This document shows positions 22,301 to 35,100 of a DNA stretch of 64,000 nt, one piece after another. This stretch comes from Volvox africanus. Its lineage: Eukaryota > Chlorophyta > Chlorophyceae > Chlamydomonadales > Volvocaceae. The translations under genes were made by a program, and so were the position numbers. The notes under the pieces were generated by a model. That model searched no databases, had not been told where the DNA came from, and worked only from the letters and a program-made list of their open reading frames with translations. Each line of letters opens with the position of its first letter. Position 1 is the first letter of the stretch. The stretch is taken from the NCBI GenBank assembly GCA_030268105.1, contig BSDZ01000094.1, positions 4,932,501 to 4,996,500 on the forward strand, written 5' to 3'.

Positions 22301-25300
22301 TCTCCCAGCTCCTCTCGCAAGCCCTCAGCCAAGGCAGTGGCCTCCGCCATCTGCTTCGCCAGTCCCTCGGTCCGGAGGGCCTCCGCTGCCGCCTCCCGTG
22401 CCGCCGTATCCGCCTGCGACTGGGCTTGACGCATCGCGGCCTCGGCCTCTCGGAGCCGCTCTGGGGGAAAGAGAGGGAAACCCGTTGCTGAGTCGGAAAA
22501 GAAAGCCAGCTCGCGTCTTAATGATATATTGATGACTTTCCGTAACCCATCGGAAACCCCTTTCCTACGCCATCATACCTTCCGTGGTCCGCTGCTGCGC
22601 GGCGGCCCGCTCCGCCACGTCCGCCTTCTGATCCAACAGCTCCCGCGCCCGCTCGGCTCCCGCACGCTTCTCCTCCGCTAACCGAGACTCCCACGTTACC
22701 AGCATCTTGGTCAACTCGTCCTGAAACCGGAAAGCGGATAGGAACATGTGCGTGTGCGTGTATTCGTTTCCGGATCCGAATCTCCCATGACTTGTCTGTG
22801 CTCCCGAGATTCCTTTCGCAGCTGGGGAGGAGTGGGGCAAACGCGCAGTCGCCGTCGCCGGCCCATCACTGTAGCTAATGGCTTCCATCTCCACGCCACT
22901 CGTTCGTATATTTACTGTGCACGCCGCACAAGGTGCACATTTGCCGTGCCTGACGCCTTCTTACAGTTGACGGTAAAGGCCGAGGAGGTACCGATGATAT
23001 CCCGAGTGACCCACCTGATGCGCCAGTTTCATTTCCGCCAACAGCCCGTCCTTGCGGGTGGACTCCCCCTGAGCTGTCGCCAGCCGCTCCTCCAGCTTTC
23101 GCATCGCCTCCTCGTGCTCCACTATCAGGGCCGCCTTCTCAACCGATGCCAACCGCACGCTGCTGTCCAGCTGAGACTGAAGCTGCGTCTGGGCGCTCTG
23201 AGAGGATACAGACGGAGAGACGTATACGGGGCCCGACCGGCAGACAGCAGCGGGAAAAGCACGAAGACGATCAGGAAGACCGGAAGGTTGAAAATTCCAC
23301 TAGTTTGTTGTAACTGGGTCCTTAGCAGTTCTATCCTTTTCCCCTCCCCTCTACTTTACCCTCTGCCGTCTCTTGTCCCAACCCCGGCCCTTGCCTGCAG
23401 GCGGACGTTGGCAGCGAATAAGTCCTCCGCTGCCCTTTGACTTTCCGCGAGCTCCTGCACGAGGTGACGGTTCTTGCGGCCGACGCTCTCTACAAACGAC
23501 ATCAGCTGGGCGGTCTCCTCCTGCAGGATATCGGAGCATGACGTATGGAAAGGAGGAGCTGCACATGTTCATGTGTGTCCCCGTAAACATGCTTATACCC
23601 GTAAACATGTAGTTAAACAGGCACATGCAGTCCATACGTGCCGTACCTCCGCAGCCTTGACTTTCTTTTCAGCCTGTACGGCAGCCGCCTCCCGTTCCAC
23701 TACCGCCCGCTCCTTTGCACGACGAACCTATGAGCGTTTCAACCAAGGCACCAAGAAAAGAAAAGTACAGATTAAAGCGGCGGAGTTGAAATGCGACGCA
23801 AAACGACAAAACGCGGTATTTCTGACATGTTCAAATATGTATTGAGGCTTGCCGTATGTACGACATCCACCTTAAAGCCTCCCGCGACTCATAGCGTTCT
23901 AAAATGCCTTACCCCAGCTCGGCCTCCTGACCGTATCAACTCATAAGATATAGATAGCTAGATAGAACTAGATAAGAAGACAACTTTGATTACAAACCAC
24001 AGCAACAAAGCAGGGCATTTATACTATGCTTATAAGCAAAACAGGATAAGCCACCCATGATAAAATAGCACAGGGTGTCGTGTAAAACTTTCCGCGTACC
24101 AAAAAACTGCATTTCCCCGAAATTTATGATTTTTATGGTTTTACTATAACCATAACAACAGCAATTATCAGAAAAAATACATCCAAATTCTGTTATTTCT
24201 ATTAAATTACGTGTTATTCAGCAGAAAACTTGGAAATATACAAACTCGCATGTTTTTAAAAGGACAAATTTTCTCGATAAAATGTTTTTTGACTAGCTGT
24301 CTTTCCTTGCGAGTAATTCTTCGCTATCGGAATCCTTATCAGAGGCTTTTAGCTCCTGTTGCCGTTTTCAAAAAAGGGTAAATTGAAACCTATGGCGCCG
24401 GCATATTCTTGACATTTTCATATACCATTTTTCTGTCAATTCCCAGCTTTTGGGCAACGAGAACCTAATCAGCGTTTTGAAATAGGGACAATCTTCCATC
24501 ATAGCAACGTATCGCTTAACATATGGTTGATGCTTTTAGCCCTACTGCTTAACGCTAAGAAAGGTTTATCATCCTTACCAAGATAGTCGTGATTTATAGC
24601 TAAGACCTATGATGACTTGGTCAATGATGCAATGTGTGTGTATAATACACTTCCTGACCGTACCAATTCATAACACACACACACATATATACATATATAT
24701 GTATATGTGTGTGTATGTATAATGTCTGCCCTGCTCCCACCTCCTCTAGCTCCTGCTTCATCTGGCTGGCCGAGTACTTGGCGGCCTCCAGGTCTCGTTG
24801 GAGAGATCGCACCGAGCTCTCGCTGGTGGCCAGCTTAGCTGCAAAGGAGGAAGCGATGATCAGAATCCGTATCGGATTGGTGAATGGGTGAAAACTCTAA
24901 TCAGATGGACGGATGGACGAATCGGGGGAGGATCGTCAGCGGAGGTCAGGACCCAAACCAGCAGGGTCCCCGCAACCGAGGAGAAACCCAACGAAGTGGC
25001 GCACGGTGTCGTCCAGTCACAAAGCACCCCTGAATGCGCAACGTTCTCATCACCGCTGCAGACCTCTTCCTCCGCACCGATTCACGGTCCCAATCCACGG
25101 CCATGTGCCGGGTTATCCTCTGCTGGGGGACCTTCCCCATTTGCGAATCGAGGAGTCATTTGCCTTTCCCGCTATGTCGTTAAATCCTGCTGCCCCACGG
25201 CCCTCGTAAAGTTCTCCGCCCGCCTACACCTCCCCTCTAGGCCCTCGTTCGCACCCTGCGTCCCCATGAGCTGCGCCGACTTGTCCCTCAGATCCCTGGA

Positions 25301-26663
25301 CAGCGCCGTGTGCTCCAGACGAGCTGCCTCCTGCTCGCCCACGGTGCGCACCTCCAGACTGCGGTACGCGTTTTGAAGCTCCTCATAGTCACGACGGATT
25401 TTAATATATGCCTGGTGCGAAGATTCAGCTTCCTGCAAGACGCCACGAGAAAAAGGATAAGTCGGAGTCGGTGAGATTGAAAGCAGGATCGCGTACGCCA
25501 GCCGGGAGCAGAGACACAGAGCCGTACTCCCACCCCGGCAGCAAGCTTTACCCAAAGGACATCGCCGTGTGGTGAACACGGCGGACACGGCGGACACGGC
25601 GATGTCCTTTGGTTGAAGCTCGCCGCCGCAGCGCAGGCGCCTATGCCCTGGCCCCTTGGCACCCTGGCGTTGTGGGGAGATCCAGCAGCAGCTCTCCCTT
25701 CTCCGCTCATGCGCAAGCCCTGGTGAATTAGACTCGGAAATGGAGCCAGACCTTGCAGAGCCATTCCCGACATGGCTCCCAATGCCTCCGATGGCATAGT
25801 CATCAGCTTAACGCCGCATGCGATGGTCTCAGGTCACCGCACCGCGCAAATCGGAAAGGCAGTACCCACCCGGCTAAGGTTTTCGCACTTGGCGCGATAT
25901 GACGCCTCCAGCTCCTCAAGCAGCTTCGCCTTCAGCACGTCCAGATCCCTTAAAGGGTACAGGTAGAGATCACATGGTGACAGGGCTAAGCGGAGGTGAT
26001 GCAAAGAGCCGTGTCCCGATAGGTTCGGCTGGAACCTGGACCCCTTTGGAACCTAGACCTCAGGGCTGCTATGCATGGCCTCGCTGTGCTTAATGCCCAG
26101 TCCTCCTGATTTGAGAGTAAGTAAATCCCCTATTGCAATGAGGAGCAGCACCTGGGTCCAAGAATTTGTGCCTTCGCAGCCTCCAGATGCCGCTGCTTCT
26201 CCTCGAGCTCCACCCGCCAGGACTCGCAGAGCGACTGATATTGCTTCTCCACATTATTCTGGAACACATAAGTCACAGCTTAGTGTCGATAAATCGGAAA
26301 CCTCTTTTGCAAGCTGCGCTGCTAAAACAGCCTTACCCGTTCCTCAAAAAGAGCAGCGAACCGAGCCTGAAGACTCTTGTAAGATTCGTTGAGTTGCAAA
26401 TGCAATACTTTTAGCTGCGACACGATACATTTTTGCGGTTAAAAAGACTCAGCAAAGCCATGTAATCCCAACCCGTTATCTTACGTTCTCAAAGTTCCGC
26501 TTCAGTTCTACATTTTCAGTTTTGAACTGGGTAAGAATAGCTACCGTTTGAGCGGCTGCTTCCTGCAGCAAGAAGCAACCCGTCACAAGCCATTTGACCA
26601 GCGATCGACTCCGCCACTCCTTCGCACCTCTGAGCCAAAATCACTAACAACGCTTTCACTCAT
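19335..26663 (-). CDS. CEP83: CEP83 (CCDC41)-like centriolar distal-appendage coiled-coil protein
   Basis: Seventeen exons: 26663-26628, 26562-26485, 26414-26337, 26258-26152, 25948-25870, 25432-25228 (donor least certain), 24838-24741, 23727-23647, 23520-23395, 23197-23015, 22720-22579, 22460-22294, 21660-21562, 21233-21133, 20771-20726, 20318-20202 and 19913-19335. They sum to 2322 nt, in phase, about 773 aa. The start MSESVVSDFGSE has an in-frame ATG. Nearly all is coiled coil. The N-terminal third follows CEP83 closely in order and spacing: LQARFAALFEE, then WRVELEEKQRHLE, AKAQILGPRDLDVLKAKLLEELEASYRAKCENL, YEELQNAYRSLE. The C-terminus (ELRKVKRKARGAQ, then EEQHASQMSEVLYLNP) also fits, followed by a Gly/Ala-rich tail. 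CEP83 anchors distal appendages/transition fibres so that basal bodies dock at the membrane, a role suited to a flagellate. One intron after VRLQ appears to be GC-AG. Confidence 0.68.
24672..24720. repeat. (AC)n-(AT)n-(GT)n near-perfect inverted repeat
   Basis: acacacacacatatatacata is followed by tatatgtatatgtgtgtgt, so the two arms pair with one small bulge. It lies in a CEP83-like intron just downstream of the exon ending at 24741. Confidence 0.8.
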
Positions 26664-27111
26664 ATCATTATCAATTTAGAAATGTTTGAGCCACGTAAGC
26701 GTAGCGTAAAGGTCGCAGTAGCTGCTGTTGCCGGTGGGGAGAACGGCGGTGACCCAAACAACAGAAACAGCAGGTGCCCTTCAGACGAGCTGTACTTGCT
26801 GTGCCTACCGCACCTGTCACGACTGCGTTCAACCATTCCTGAGTGTTCCGCTACGCTCGTCCACCCATGTACTGCAGCTCGCCATTTACTCAACCGTTGG
26901 CACCTACCTTGTTGTACCGTTGAATGTCATTACGGCCCAATGCCACAAAAGTTTTGGTTACTGGTAGGTGCCGCATTGGATTATCGGTCTCAACTTGACA
27001 AAGTCTCGTAATTGAGGACAGTGCCGTTGTGCGCAAAACTTTGCAGGATCTAACCTGAGGTCTGCCAGTTGACATACAGATCAGTGCAACAGTTTATTAC
27101 GGTGGGTAGTT
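26664..27111. promoter_or_regulatory. 448-bp shared intergenic region between divergent genes
   Basis: It lies between the start codons of the CEP83-like gene (minus) and the aldo/keto reductase gene (plus). Both promoters must sit here or overlap 5' UTR introns. No TATA box was singled out. Confidence 0.55.
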
Positions 27112-30100
27112 ATGACCGCCCTCATTAATCCCGTCGGCACACTCGGGGCCAGCGGCATCTCGACCGCGCGCTTGGGTTATGGCTGCATGAGCCTCAGCGG
27201 GAACCTGTACGCCGGAGCTCCATCAGAGGAAGACTCAATCACGCTGCTTCACAAGGCGTACGATTTGGGCGTGCGGCTTTTCAATACTTCTGGTGCGCCA
27301 CCCGCAAAACTTGACGGGGCCAGATCCCGCTGGAGCTTTGCCCATTTCTATTGCCCCTCCACCAGCAGTCAAGAATCTCCCACCACATAAACACATGTCG
27401 CACGATCGTACATACCGGGATATCATAAACTTAAAAGGGCGGCTGTGCGTGCTCCCTGTACGCAGCCTCCGGCTTCGCACGCATGACGCATAAAAATGAA
27501 GATCCAAGAGAACCCGCAGAACCCCTGATCTGCTTCTTTCCTATGCCGGGAAGACCCGCACAAAATCCCCATCTACTTCATACGATTGCATAGGGCTGGT
27601 GTTGCGTTGCAGTACCACCTGACTAAGCTGCTGTGTCAAGCGCCGAGCCCAATAGCCCCAATGTAATTCTCGAGCACCGTGATGCAGCACCGAGTACCTA
27701 GTCCAGATCGCATCTATCAGCCGTTAATTGACCAACCGGGCGCCTTCTTTTCATGTCTCCATTCACCTTTGCTGTTTTGTTTCGGGATCTGACCCCTTTG
27801 CGGTACGACTGTACTGCGTGCAGATCTGTACGGGCCATACACGAATGAGGAATTGCTGGCCAAGGCGCTGCCGGCGGACCGCTACCCGGATGTCGTTATC
27901 GCCACGAAATGGGGCGCCATGTTTGTCCCCGGTCGCGGCATCGTGCAGGACAACACCCGTGAGAACTGCCGGAAGTAAGCATTTGCAATATTCAGAAAGG
28001 TAGTAAAATAATCAGCTGCCCGGGCCCACAGTTAATATAAGGATTTTCCTGCGGCGTTTTTGAAGTTTAAGCGGCTCAGAGAGAAGAAGAGGACAGATGT
28101 TCGCCGTCACGTCGGAAACCTGGTCAGGTATCTTACGCACCCCGGCACGGTCCTCCTCTGGTTCCTGCTTCCTGATTTTACACCCGAACGTGACCTGGGG
28201 CCTTCCTTTTCTTTCCCGTCGCCTTGGAATGACAAAATCTCTGTCACATGAGTTTATCTTCATTTCGTTGCCCATTATCGTCTGTGTGTGTGTGTGTGTG
28301 TGTCTCTCTCTCTCTCTCTCTTATACAGGGAAATATAATATCTCTTTTATATTGATTGATCTATTGATCGATCTATCTAACGCATATGCACTTGTACGCA
28401 TCACACCCTACACATCACACCCTACGCATCACACTTGTACACATCACACCCTTCCTCCACCATGTCCCAACGTCCCCAGGTGCTGCGAAGGTGCCCTGAA
28501 GCGGCTCCAGCGCCCCTGCATCGACGTGTTCACGTACCGCGGACCTCCAAGTCCGGATTCGGGCGTCAGCATCACAGAGACCATGGAAGAATGCAAGGTA
28601 GGTCAGGGAGGGAAAGTTACACTTATCAGCTGATAGTATATTCTTGTTGCCTGACGTTCCTCAATATCCTCCTGATAGACCCCATTACTCCATTGCCGAC
28701 CTTTCGTCCCCTATCCTACCATCTGCCCTTCATGGTTTCCATGATCAACACAATAGGTTAAGCATTCAGTGAATCCTCTCTGTGCCTGTAATTAGTGCAC
28801 GCACTACGCATGTGCATTTTCCCAAGCTGTCTGATGTATTGGTCCTTCAGTTCGTCAGCTTCCGGCTTTCAGCCTCTCTCATCTTTTCGGTATGGATGTC
28901 GTACCACCCTTCTTTCTCACTCAGCTGCTTCTAGCTGAGGGCAAGATCCGCGGCGTAGGTTTGTCGGAGGTGTCGGCAGACCAAATCCGGCAGGCGGCGG
29001 CGGTGGTGCCCATCTCGGTGGTGGAGCAGGAGTGGTCGCTGTTCACGCGTGACGCTGAGGTGTGTGTCTCTGTGCATTTTTGTATGTTTGTGAAAGTGTA
29101 TCTGACCGTGTCTGGCTTAATATGACGCTATATTTATGTGCGTTGTGTCTCAAGACTGATTGTGCACATCACGTTTGCCACCAAAAGAGATGCCTAAGGA
29201 GAAGCCACAATCAAGGTGCCCGCCACTTGCCCAGCCAACAATCTCCCCTATCAGCTCGCTGTTCTGACACCGCTATCAATCCAACCGATCATCTACACCG
29301 GCACTGGGCTAGATGCATGCCATCGGCCATGGGAACAGGTATAGGCTTGGCATTCTCAGTACAGCCTTACAGCTGTACACCACACAACCAGCACCTCCCC
29401 AGTCATTCACTGCTGTGACACCGTAAGGTAGTGTTCAATTACCATGTCCAGGAAAACACGGGCTTATCCCAGGTCCCAGTATTCATAGGCTAGGCCATGA
29501 GCTGTGCTTTTACATCAACCGCAGGCTCTAAACGGGTACGTGCAAACAAAACGCCATCTACGCGAACAAGTAAATCTTCGCCTCCTTCTGCAGACGCACA
29601 TACAGGTTCAGGTCGACTTCAAAACCTGGTAATCCAGCGAAAGAGAATATTTGTGTGGCATCTTATGCCAGGAACACAATGCCACATATAGATCTGCGCA
29701 AACAGCCCATTACAACAATGGACCTGCTGCCCCCCTAAAGACCTGGAGGGAGCTGCCCTAATAAGGATTTCCGCCTCGAAACCCCGGTTGAGAAATGCCG
29801 TTTTCACATCCAGCTGGTGCCTCTGGCCCCGCAATCTGGTAGTTCTCAGCAGGACCATTCTCAACAGAATCAGGATCCATACCGAGCAGACTCCCCCACA
29901 TTGTGCTCATCGCATGGCTGTTAGGGAGAACAACGGAGAAGATTCCCAAAGGAGGCCACGAATGCCACGCATATATCAAAACAGAAACGGAGAAGGGTAG
30001 AAATGGCTAAAGCACTGACTAGTAGGATTATATTCCTAGGAATACAGGAGGTAATATTGCATCCAATAACTTAATAAGAAGAGTCTTGTCTGCAGCGGTT

Positions 30101-31478
30101 TTCCGCATTGCCTTGAAATTTGTGACCCGTGGGTCTTTACACTGTTGCAGGATGAGATTATCCCAACCTGTCGGGAGTTGGGGATCAGCATCCTGGCTTA
30201 CAGCCCCCTAGGTAAGTGCAACTAACTGCTATTCCAACCTCCAACGCACGTCGGACTGTCCTCATCTCTTTGGTTGGCTGCACATTGCTGCACGCCCAAG
30301 TCCTTGTGAAGGTGTTCGGCGCCGTCGACAGGTTTTTTGGATTGGCAGCGAGTGGGATCAGGGATTACGTTCCAAACATCTTATTATTACAAGGGGTGGT
30401 CTATTACAGTCGCGAAGAATGGTTTGGAGAGCTAATTGACAAACATAGCAGCAGGTCCCTGCGCTTAAGTACGAGATAAGGTTCCAATTGGGCCCTATCT
30501 CCGTTCGTTCGTGGATCAAGTCTTAGCGGCTTTGCAGAATATTACTGTGTGCGTGCGTGTGTGTTTGTGCACGTAGGCCGAGGCATCCTGACCGGTGCGA
30601 TTCGCAGCGTGGAGCAGCTGCAGGAGTCGGATTTCAGGTGTGGCCTTCAAGAGGGAATACCATCCCGACCACGAAACCCGGCCCCCAACGCCTTAACGTG
30701 TTTCCACAAACCGGAGGGCAATACTTTCCGCCTATGCCCCCTCCTGCTTATATTCTTAATTTTTACTTACGTTGACCCTCAAGTTAACGTCGAACACACC
30801 GATTCCTGTTTTGTTGTACCTTATCGATTGCCGTACCCAGGCGGAAGGCGAACCCCCGCTTTGACAACCTTGATAAGGTGTGTTTGTTCCTTGGTCTGCG
30901 ACGTCGGTAGTAGAAGCAATTATATGGGCTCTATCTGACCCACCCCGCTGTGGCTGTATCTCACAGAATCTGGTGCTAGTGGACCGACTGACGGAGGTGG
31001 CGCAGCGCAAGGGGTGCACCACGGGCCAGCTGGCGCTGGCGTGGGTGCTGGCCCGCGGCCCGGACGTGTTTCCCATCCCAGGAACGCGCAGCATAAAAAA
31101 TCTCGTGGTCAGTATATTGGCCTTGGATCCAAGTCTGGATTTTAGATCCCTTGGCCGGATATAGATTTGGGTTGAGCAGGTTATGGGGCCCTGAGGGACA
31201 TCAAACGAGAGGAAACCAAGTTCCCTTTGTTTTTGATGGTCCGCTATCCGCTGCTACTTTTAAGGTATGGTATTTCCCTTATGCGGCGACGGGGTCTTCC
31301 GCAGGAGAATCTGGGCAGCAGCGCAGTGGCCCTCAATGATGAGGAATTGAAGGAGCTTGATACTACCGTGCCGGCAGACGAAGTGGTCGGAGACCGCTAC
31401 CCGCATATGTCCATAACCTTCCACGGGGCGAAAAAGGCAACGGCCACAGCAGGAAGTGCTTCAACAGCAACGCACTAG
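27112..31478 (+). CDS. Aldo/keto reductase (AKR8/AKR13-type)
   Basis: Nine exons: 27112-27292, 27824-27974, 28480-28597, 28925-29059, 30151-30211, 30577-30637, 30841-30877, 30967-31107 and 31305-31478. They sum to 1059 nt, in phase, 352 aa. The N-terminus gives [13 protein letters not shown]. Catalytic Asp and Tyr lie in [15 protein letters not shown] and Lys in [72 protein letters not shown] and VFPIPGTRS are family hallmarks (TIM barrel, NADPH site near the C-terminus). The usual catalytic-His region reads [12 protein letters not shown], so the His of the tetrad appears to be replaced. Yeast pyridoxal reductases (AKR8) also differ here, which favours that subgroup. Probable role: NADPH-dependent reduction of an aldehyde or ketone, perhaps pyridoxal; the substrate is inference. 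No obvious transit peptide. Confidence 0.85.
28282..28322. repeat. (TG)n(TC)n microsatellite
   Basis: Compound dinucleotide repeat in the second intron of the aldo/keto reductase gene. About 60 bp downstream (28390-28450) is a looser array of catcacaccctac units. Confidence 0.9.
29620..29880 (-). mobile_element. Ty1/copia reverse-transcriptase relic
   Basis: The minus frame reads [20 protein letters not shown] and then [23 protein letters not shown] is the hallmark start of the Copia reverse-transcriptase domain. It lies antisense in the fourth intron of the aldo/keto reductase gene. No LTRs, integrase or YxDD motif are present nearby, so it is a degenerate fragment. A short inverted repeat, tgtggcat at 29654 and atgccaca at 29679, lies at one end. 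Confidence 0.7.
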
Positions 31479-32199
31479 CCACCTGTAGAGGATGAATATC
31501 GTACAATGGCCTAGGTGGTTGCCGCGACCGCAACGTCTGCTTTCAGAGATTCGCTCGTCTTGAATGTCCGGGAAACATTAAGTCATATGGATGAAACATT
31601 AAGTCATTTGGATTTGATGCCGGACACTCTGATCACTAAGGAAGCTGTTGGTTGCGATCCACTTGTAAAGTGAATGTCTGGCTTAACAAGCTGTCTTTGA
31701 ATCCTGTTTCAAGCCTAAAATTATATTCGTGCATAGACAAAATTATTGGGCATTCGGATTGCGATGCTTAATCGTTAGTTCAAAGTCATGCGGGCATTGG
31801 CCCTTTGGACTATCGCAGGATTCGCTTTTAGCCGGTCCGCCGTTGCCGTTACGGTCCGTTGCAACCGCAGACCACACACCGCAGACCGCACGACAGCAGG
31901 CGAAAAACAAGTTCTGTGGATAACTTTTTTTAGTAACTTAGCGTTATTAACGATGTGCATAGTTCAGAAATCGGTATACTTATGAAGCCAGGATGTAACA
32001 CGGAAGCCAGCATCTTTTGTGCTTCGAATTGAAGACCTGGTTTCAATTTTTGTTTACTGGAAGTCGTTTTTAATGGCCGTGCTACTCGATCTATGAAGTA
32101 ACCGTATTTAAGGGAACACAAGAACCTATCGGCCTGTCGCCTGCATAAGTGTCTACTTCTCTATCTGTTGTTTATCCTGAGGACAGCGTGCGTGTTCCT
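31479..32199. other. Intergenic: reductase 3' UTR and F-box/LRR promoter
   Basis: No coding exon recognised. Two genes lie in tandem here. The open frame of the next gene extends upstream of its first ATG to about 32149, so a start in an earlier exon cannot be excluded. Confidence 0.5.
31994..31998 (+). terminator. Possible TGTAA polyadenylation signal for the aldo/keto reductase
   Basis: tgtaa is the usual poly(A) signal in volvocine algae. This is the nearest sense-strand copy noticed downstream of the stop at 31478, giving a plausible 3' UTR of about 520 nt. A 5-mer is weak evidence on its own. Confidence 0.3.
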
Positions 32200-35100
32200 A
32201 TGCTCGACCATATAGCGGTCATTGAGTCTGGCGGCGCCCATACACCCCCGACTGCGCTTTTAGATGTCATAACTCAGATCTGGTCTTACCTTGATGTATA
32301 TGACAAGCTTGTAATCCGCCTGAGCTGTCGAGAAGGCCTGCGCGCTCACGATTGCCTTCTAGTGACCGTCAGCATACATGATTTATGGGGACGGGTGCTG
32401 CCGGGAGCACCAGAGGAGATGGCGGGGACACTGTATCGGATGAAAAGGCGTGGGTGCGCGGCTCGGGAGCTGATACTGCGCCTGCGAGGTTGCTCCGCGG
32501 CGGCGCGTGAAGCTCGTGGGTGAGTACGCAAAATAGGCTGCAACACCTAGAAGGAAAAGCACGGAAAAGCGGACTTATAATCGCACCCCGACCAAGTCCT
32601 AACCCGCTTAACATGTGAGCCTCTCAGCTGCTCTGATGTTGTACTCCTGGTTGTCGTTTTCAGACTTGCGGTGCTGAGTGCCTTGAGGCCCAAGCCAGGC
32701 AGCAGCGTCGATGGCGATTGCTGTTGCCGCGCCACCTGTGCCGCCGGTGGACGTCACGGCGTCGCCTGCAGTGATCCAAGTGACGACAGGGATGGCCGAC
32801 GAACTCGCAATTGTGGCATTACCCAAAGTGGCGGTGAATGCAACAACAGCAGCATTAGCAAAAGCAACATATCACAACTCCGCTTGGAGGGAGTGCCGCT
32901 GACCCCACGGGTGCTGCTCGCGCTCGCAGCTTTCGGTCCGGGGCTGAGGCGGCTTAAGCTATATGGCTATGACGTAGGCGCAGATAGCAGCGGTGCCGTG
33001 GTCCCAGGCGTTGGTGGTGGTCGCGTGCATTCCCACCAATCAACCTCACAATTAACCTCGCCGCCACCGCTGGCATCGTCCACACTGCGGACGCTACGAG
33101 ATAACGCATCCCGAGGTCCAGTAGGCAGATTGAGTTCCGCCTTCGCCGCGGATGCAAAACCCAGATCGCCGGGTGGCCCCTCTGCCGAGCTGTGTATGGC
33201 GCCAGGCCCGGCAGTGCCTATGGCGCCGGCGGCGGCAATTACTGCACAGCATGCCGCAGCAGGGAAGCGTGACAGGGACCGCTTGCACCCTACAACGGGT
33301 GTGTCGCCACTGCTCCGGCTGCTTTCGTTACATCTTCAGGAGTTAACACTGCAAGACTGTAACTTTGGGGTGGGTGCAAACGCTGGAGCCCGCCGCCGTG
33401 ATGAAATGGGCGGCGCTTATATCATTAAATGCGGTGACAGCAGCGGCGGCACTGCAGCTTGGGAGCGCGTCAGCAGTACAAGTGACGACGCACTGAGGCA
33501 TGACCATGACGACACCAGCTGTGGCAGCGTCTGTCGGGGCTGTAGCATTCTACTGGCGGCGAAGCCGTTCTTGGACACCCTGCAAAGTTGTTCGGCGCTC
33601 CGGCATCTGGGTCTACGCCACACCTCTGCGGCCGGCTGTCCCGTGCTACAGCTTTTGCTATGGCAACCTGGAATCCGTGGCGGCGAAGGTGGGCTTGGCG
33701 ACCCGACCCACATCACGGAGGGTGGCGGCACGCAACTAGGCTCTTCGCCGTCCGCCGCTTCCGCCACCCTATCGGACCACTCACCAGGTCTCCTTGCAGA
33801 CCCAGAAAGTGGTATCAGCAGAAATGATGTTGATGGGGCTGGATGTAGCGCCGACGCCAATTCTCTCTCTTCAACGGCAGGTCCCCGGAGTGCGATTGCG
33901 CCACATGGTGGTTCGTTGAGCCACGTCCTGCCGCCTGCACCGCTGCCGTCACAATTGCCGCAGTTACCCGAAGCGCTGCCGCCAGTAACTTTGGCGACAC
34001 TCACGCAGCTGGCTTCCCTTAAGATCCAGACGGCACTGCCAACGCCTTGCGGCCTGCACACCCTGGTGGAGGCGCTGTTACACCTGACGGGGCTCACTCG
34101 GTTGGAACTCGGCGACCGAACCGCCGTACAGACCGTTGGTTCACTCATGCTTAGATCACCACCCTCATTGGCGAACAAAGCCACCGCTGCTATCACGCTG
34201 CCACAGCCGCTCCGAAACCTTCGGGATTTGAGTCTCGTCAGCGCACATGCAACGTCAATCGCGGAGCTGGAGACTCTGGCGGAACTACGCGAGTTGACGC
34301 GAGTGTCTCTGGGTGCGATCAGCCTAGGCCCGACAGCAGCAGCAGTGACGGCGGCGGTGATGCCGGCGGCCGGCTTGCATGCGGCCGGGGTTCCGCTGCT
34401 GCAGCGCGGTATGACGACGCTAGAAGATGTGGCGGAGATGCCCCTGCCGGCACAGCTGCAGGAACTGAGTGTGGCAGCGCCATTGGCACCCGCGACTTTG
34501 ATCTCATTATGTCGGCCGCCCTCGCTACGAACGTTGCGGCTCACTGGCTTTTCACTTGACATGCGTGACGTTGAGGAACTTAGCGACAGCGGCGGCGGCG
34601 GCAACACCGCCGCTGCTGCCGCCGTGCAGCCGTTACTACGGATGCGGTCATCTTCACAGCGTGAACTGTCGGAGGCGCTCGGTTTGTTACAGGGGCGCTT
34701 CGCGTATCGGGATCTCGGTATCGAATTACATATTGGTTTCCACGGGCTAGCTGCAGAGCAGCGCCGTTACCTTACCGCTGCCGACCAAGTCATGGGTCAT
34801 TGGGCCTGGGCGTCGCGGCTCATGCCGCTGCCACTCCAAGGTTTGGAGCTCGCGGGGTTTGAGCTGCTGGAAGGCGATGTGGCGGCTCTAGCGCGTCAGC
34901 TGCAAACATTGGAGGTGCGTCCATTTCATATTCATATCATTGTTGGAGATTGTCGCTGTGAATTGGGTTCCCGGCGTGGCCGTTGCAAGATTCCCTATAG
35001 AAGCAAGAGGTCCTGAGCCGCGGCTTCCCCAATATTTATTACACAATACGCTGTTGCCGCTCTCCCTAAATCCTCGTGCGGCCATGAAACTTCGTACCGT

